From contig DYDB01000010.1 of the NCBI GenBank assembly GCA_020718085.1, positions 1 to 40,344 on the forward strand: a stretch of DNA of 40,344 nucleotides. The letters are read 5' to 3'. The first letter of the stretch is position 1. The number at the start of each line of letters is the position of its first letter. Below the pieces are notes generated by a model, which was given only the letters and a program-made list of their open reading frames with translations, was not told the DNA's origin and made no database searches. Made by a program: the position numbers and the translations under genes. This document shows, one piece after another, positions 39,898-40,344 of this stretch. This DNA comes from Micavibrio sp. GTDB lineage: Bacteria; Patescibacteriota; Minisyncoccia; Moranbacterales; GCA-2747515.

Positions 39898-40156
39898 GGA
39901 TCCCCCGTACAAACGATTTTAATGAATATACTACAATTTTTAAACAACCAAATGAAATTATACCCTTTTTATGACATTTTGTCAAATATAAAGATAAATT
40001 ACAAGTTTTAAATTAATACATGTAATTTGACGATAAGATGATACTTTTTTAAATTAAAACTAATAGAAAACTTAGAATTAATTTTTTTACTTGTGAGTTG
40101 TAGTCGGTTATTTTTATGCAAGATCTCAAAAGGTATTATATCGATTTCAATAAATA

Positions 40157-40165
40157 TGATATAAT
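40157..40165 (+). promoter_or_regulatory. Extended -10 promoter of the partial secreted-protein gene
   Basis: TGATATAAT is a perfect extended -10, with no good -35. The transcript would begin near 40172 and contain the small GGTAAGCTACC hairpin before the start codon. The rest of the 300-base gap (39913-40156) is very AT-rich and shows nothing else I can name. Confidence 0.55.
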
Positions 40166-40201
40166 CTGAGGAGATTTGGTAAGCTACCATACGTGTCTTT
40201 T

Positions 40202-40344
40202 ATGAGAAAAACAAAAAATCGCAACTTTCTTTATTTATCAATAATTCTCTCTAGCGTATCTCTCCTTTCATTTTTTATAGGCTGTTTTACAGATGTCTCC
40301 GCCACCCCAGATCAAGAACTTACATACCATGGCAAACTGACCGA
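40202..40344 (+). CDS. Start of a secreted protein (truncated by the window end)
   Basis: Only the first 47 codons are present. A basic start (MRKTKNRN) leads to a hydrophobic stretch (about 9-27) ending IGCF, then TDVSATPDQELTYHGKLTD. Cleavage after VSA is likely; the Cys could instead be a weak lipobox. The ATPDQELTYHGKLTD beginning resembles large repetitive secreted proteins that I associate with Patescibacteria, but this is recollection, not a search. The rest of the gene lies outside the window. Confidence 0.6.
   Translation, partial: MRKTKNRNFLYLSIILSSVSLLSFFIGCFTDVSATPDQELTYHGKLT

Noticed and set aside
1-40344. tRNA genes, rRNA, CRISPR arrays, insertion sequences or prophage genes
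   Set aside because: I found no T-arm-like tRNA sequence with a matching acceptor stem, no regularly spaced direct repeats, and no transposase, integrase or phage structural motifs.

Overview
The window looks like a chromosome segment of a Candidate Phyla Radiation (Patescibacteria-type) bacterium. This is an inference from the short, AT-rich, compact genes, the large share of CPR-style envelope and hypothetical proteins, and the partial signal-peptide protein at the right end, whose mature N-terminus resembles repetitive secreted proteins I associate with that group. TGA is used as a normal stop (for example at the ends of the PP2C, kinase and nadE genes), so the lineages that recode TGA are unlikely. 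No tRNA, rRNA, CRISPR array or insertion sequence was seen.

The left third (1-12.1 kb) is the most interesting part. It holds a complete Preiss-Handler type NAD salvage pathway: nicotinamidase, nicotinate phosphoribosyltransferase, NaMN adenylyltransferase, NAD kinase and NH3-dependent NAD synthetase. Its likely regulator is an NrtR-type protein (65-748) whose Nudix catalytic box is destroyed. The genes lie in two operons. Operon A (1144-6247) encodes an unknown domain fused to nicotinamidase, then a vWA protein, a PP2C phosphatase and a Ser/Thr-type kinase, i.e. a TerY-P-like triad. Operon B (8385-12089) is nadD-pncB-nadK-nadE. Each operon starts with an almost identical promoter, two GTGT-N7-ACAC operators whose centres are 49 bp apart, and a conserved structured leader RNA ending in an intrinsic terminator, with a possible alternative antiterminator pairing. 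nrtR carries one copy of the same operator. I do not recognise the leader RNA as any known riboswitch class, and it is my main candidate for an undescribed system. dapA (minus) and an ACT-domain gene (plus) sit between the two operons.

From 12.1 to 24.5 kb come small unknown genes, a HAD hydrolase, exonuclease III, TrmB, two glycosyltransferases, a UDP-sugar dehydrogenase, a two-component pair (Cache-PAS histidine kinase plus stand-alone receiver), a phospholipase-A2-like small protein, a MazG-like ORF without any normal start codon, an HD-domain protein, a TylF-type methyltransferase and the GTPase EngB. From 24.5 to 32.6 kb the minus strand carries an O-antigen ligase-like protein, an L,D-transpeptidase, ComF, ClpC, EF-P and rpsF-ssb-rpsR with an attenuator-like leader. 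The right end (32.8-40.3 kb) has a metal-binding-looking DUF2202 lipoprotein, a DUF5680-like protein, a Nudix hydrolase, UvrB, a small ORF with a structured RNA segment, a muramidase-like membrane protein, a beta-helix protein, an unknown protein and the start of a secreted protein.

Several plus-strand genes share an extended -10 promoter (TGnTATAAT) followed at once by a hairpin and then the ORF. GATC tetramers appear strongly over-represented in the window.
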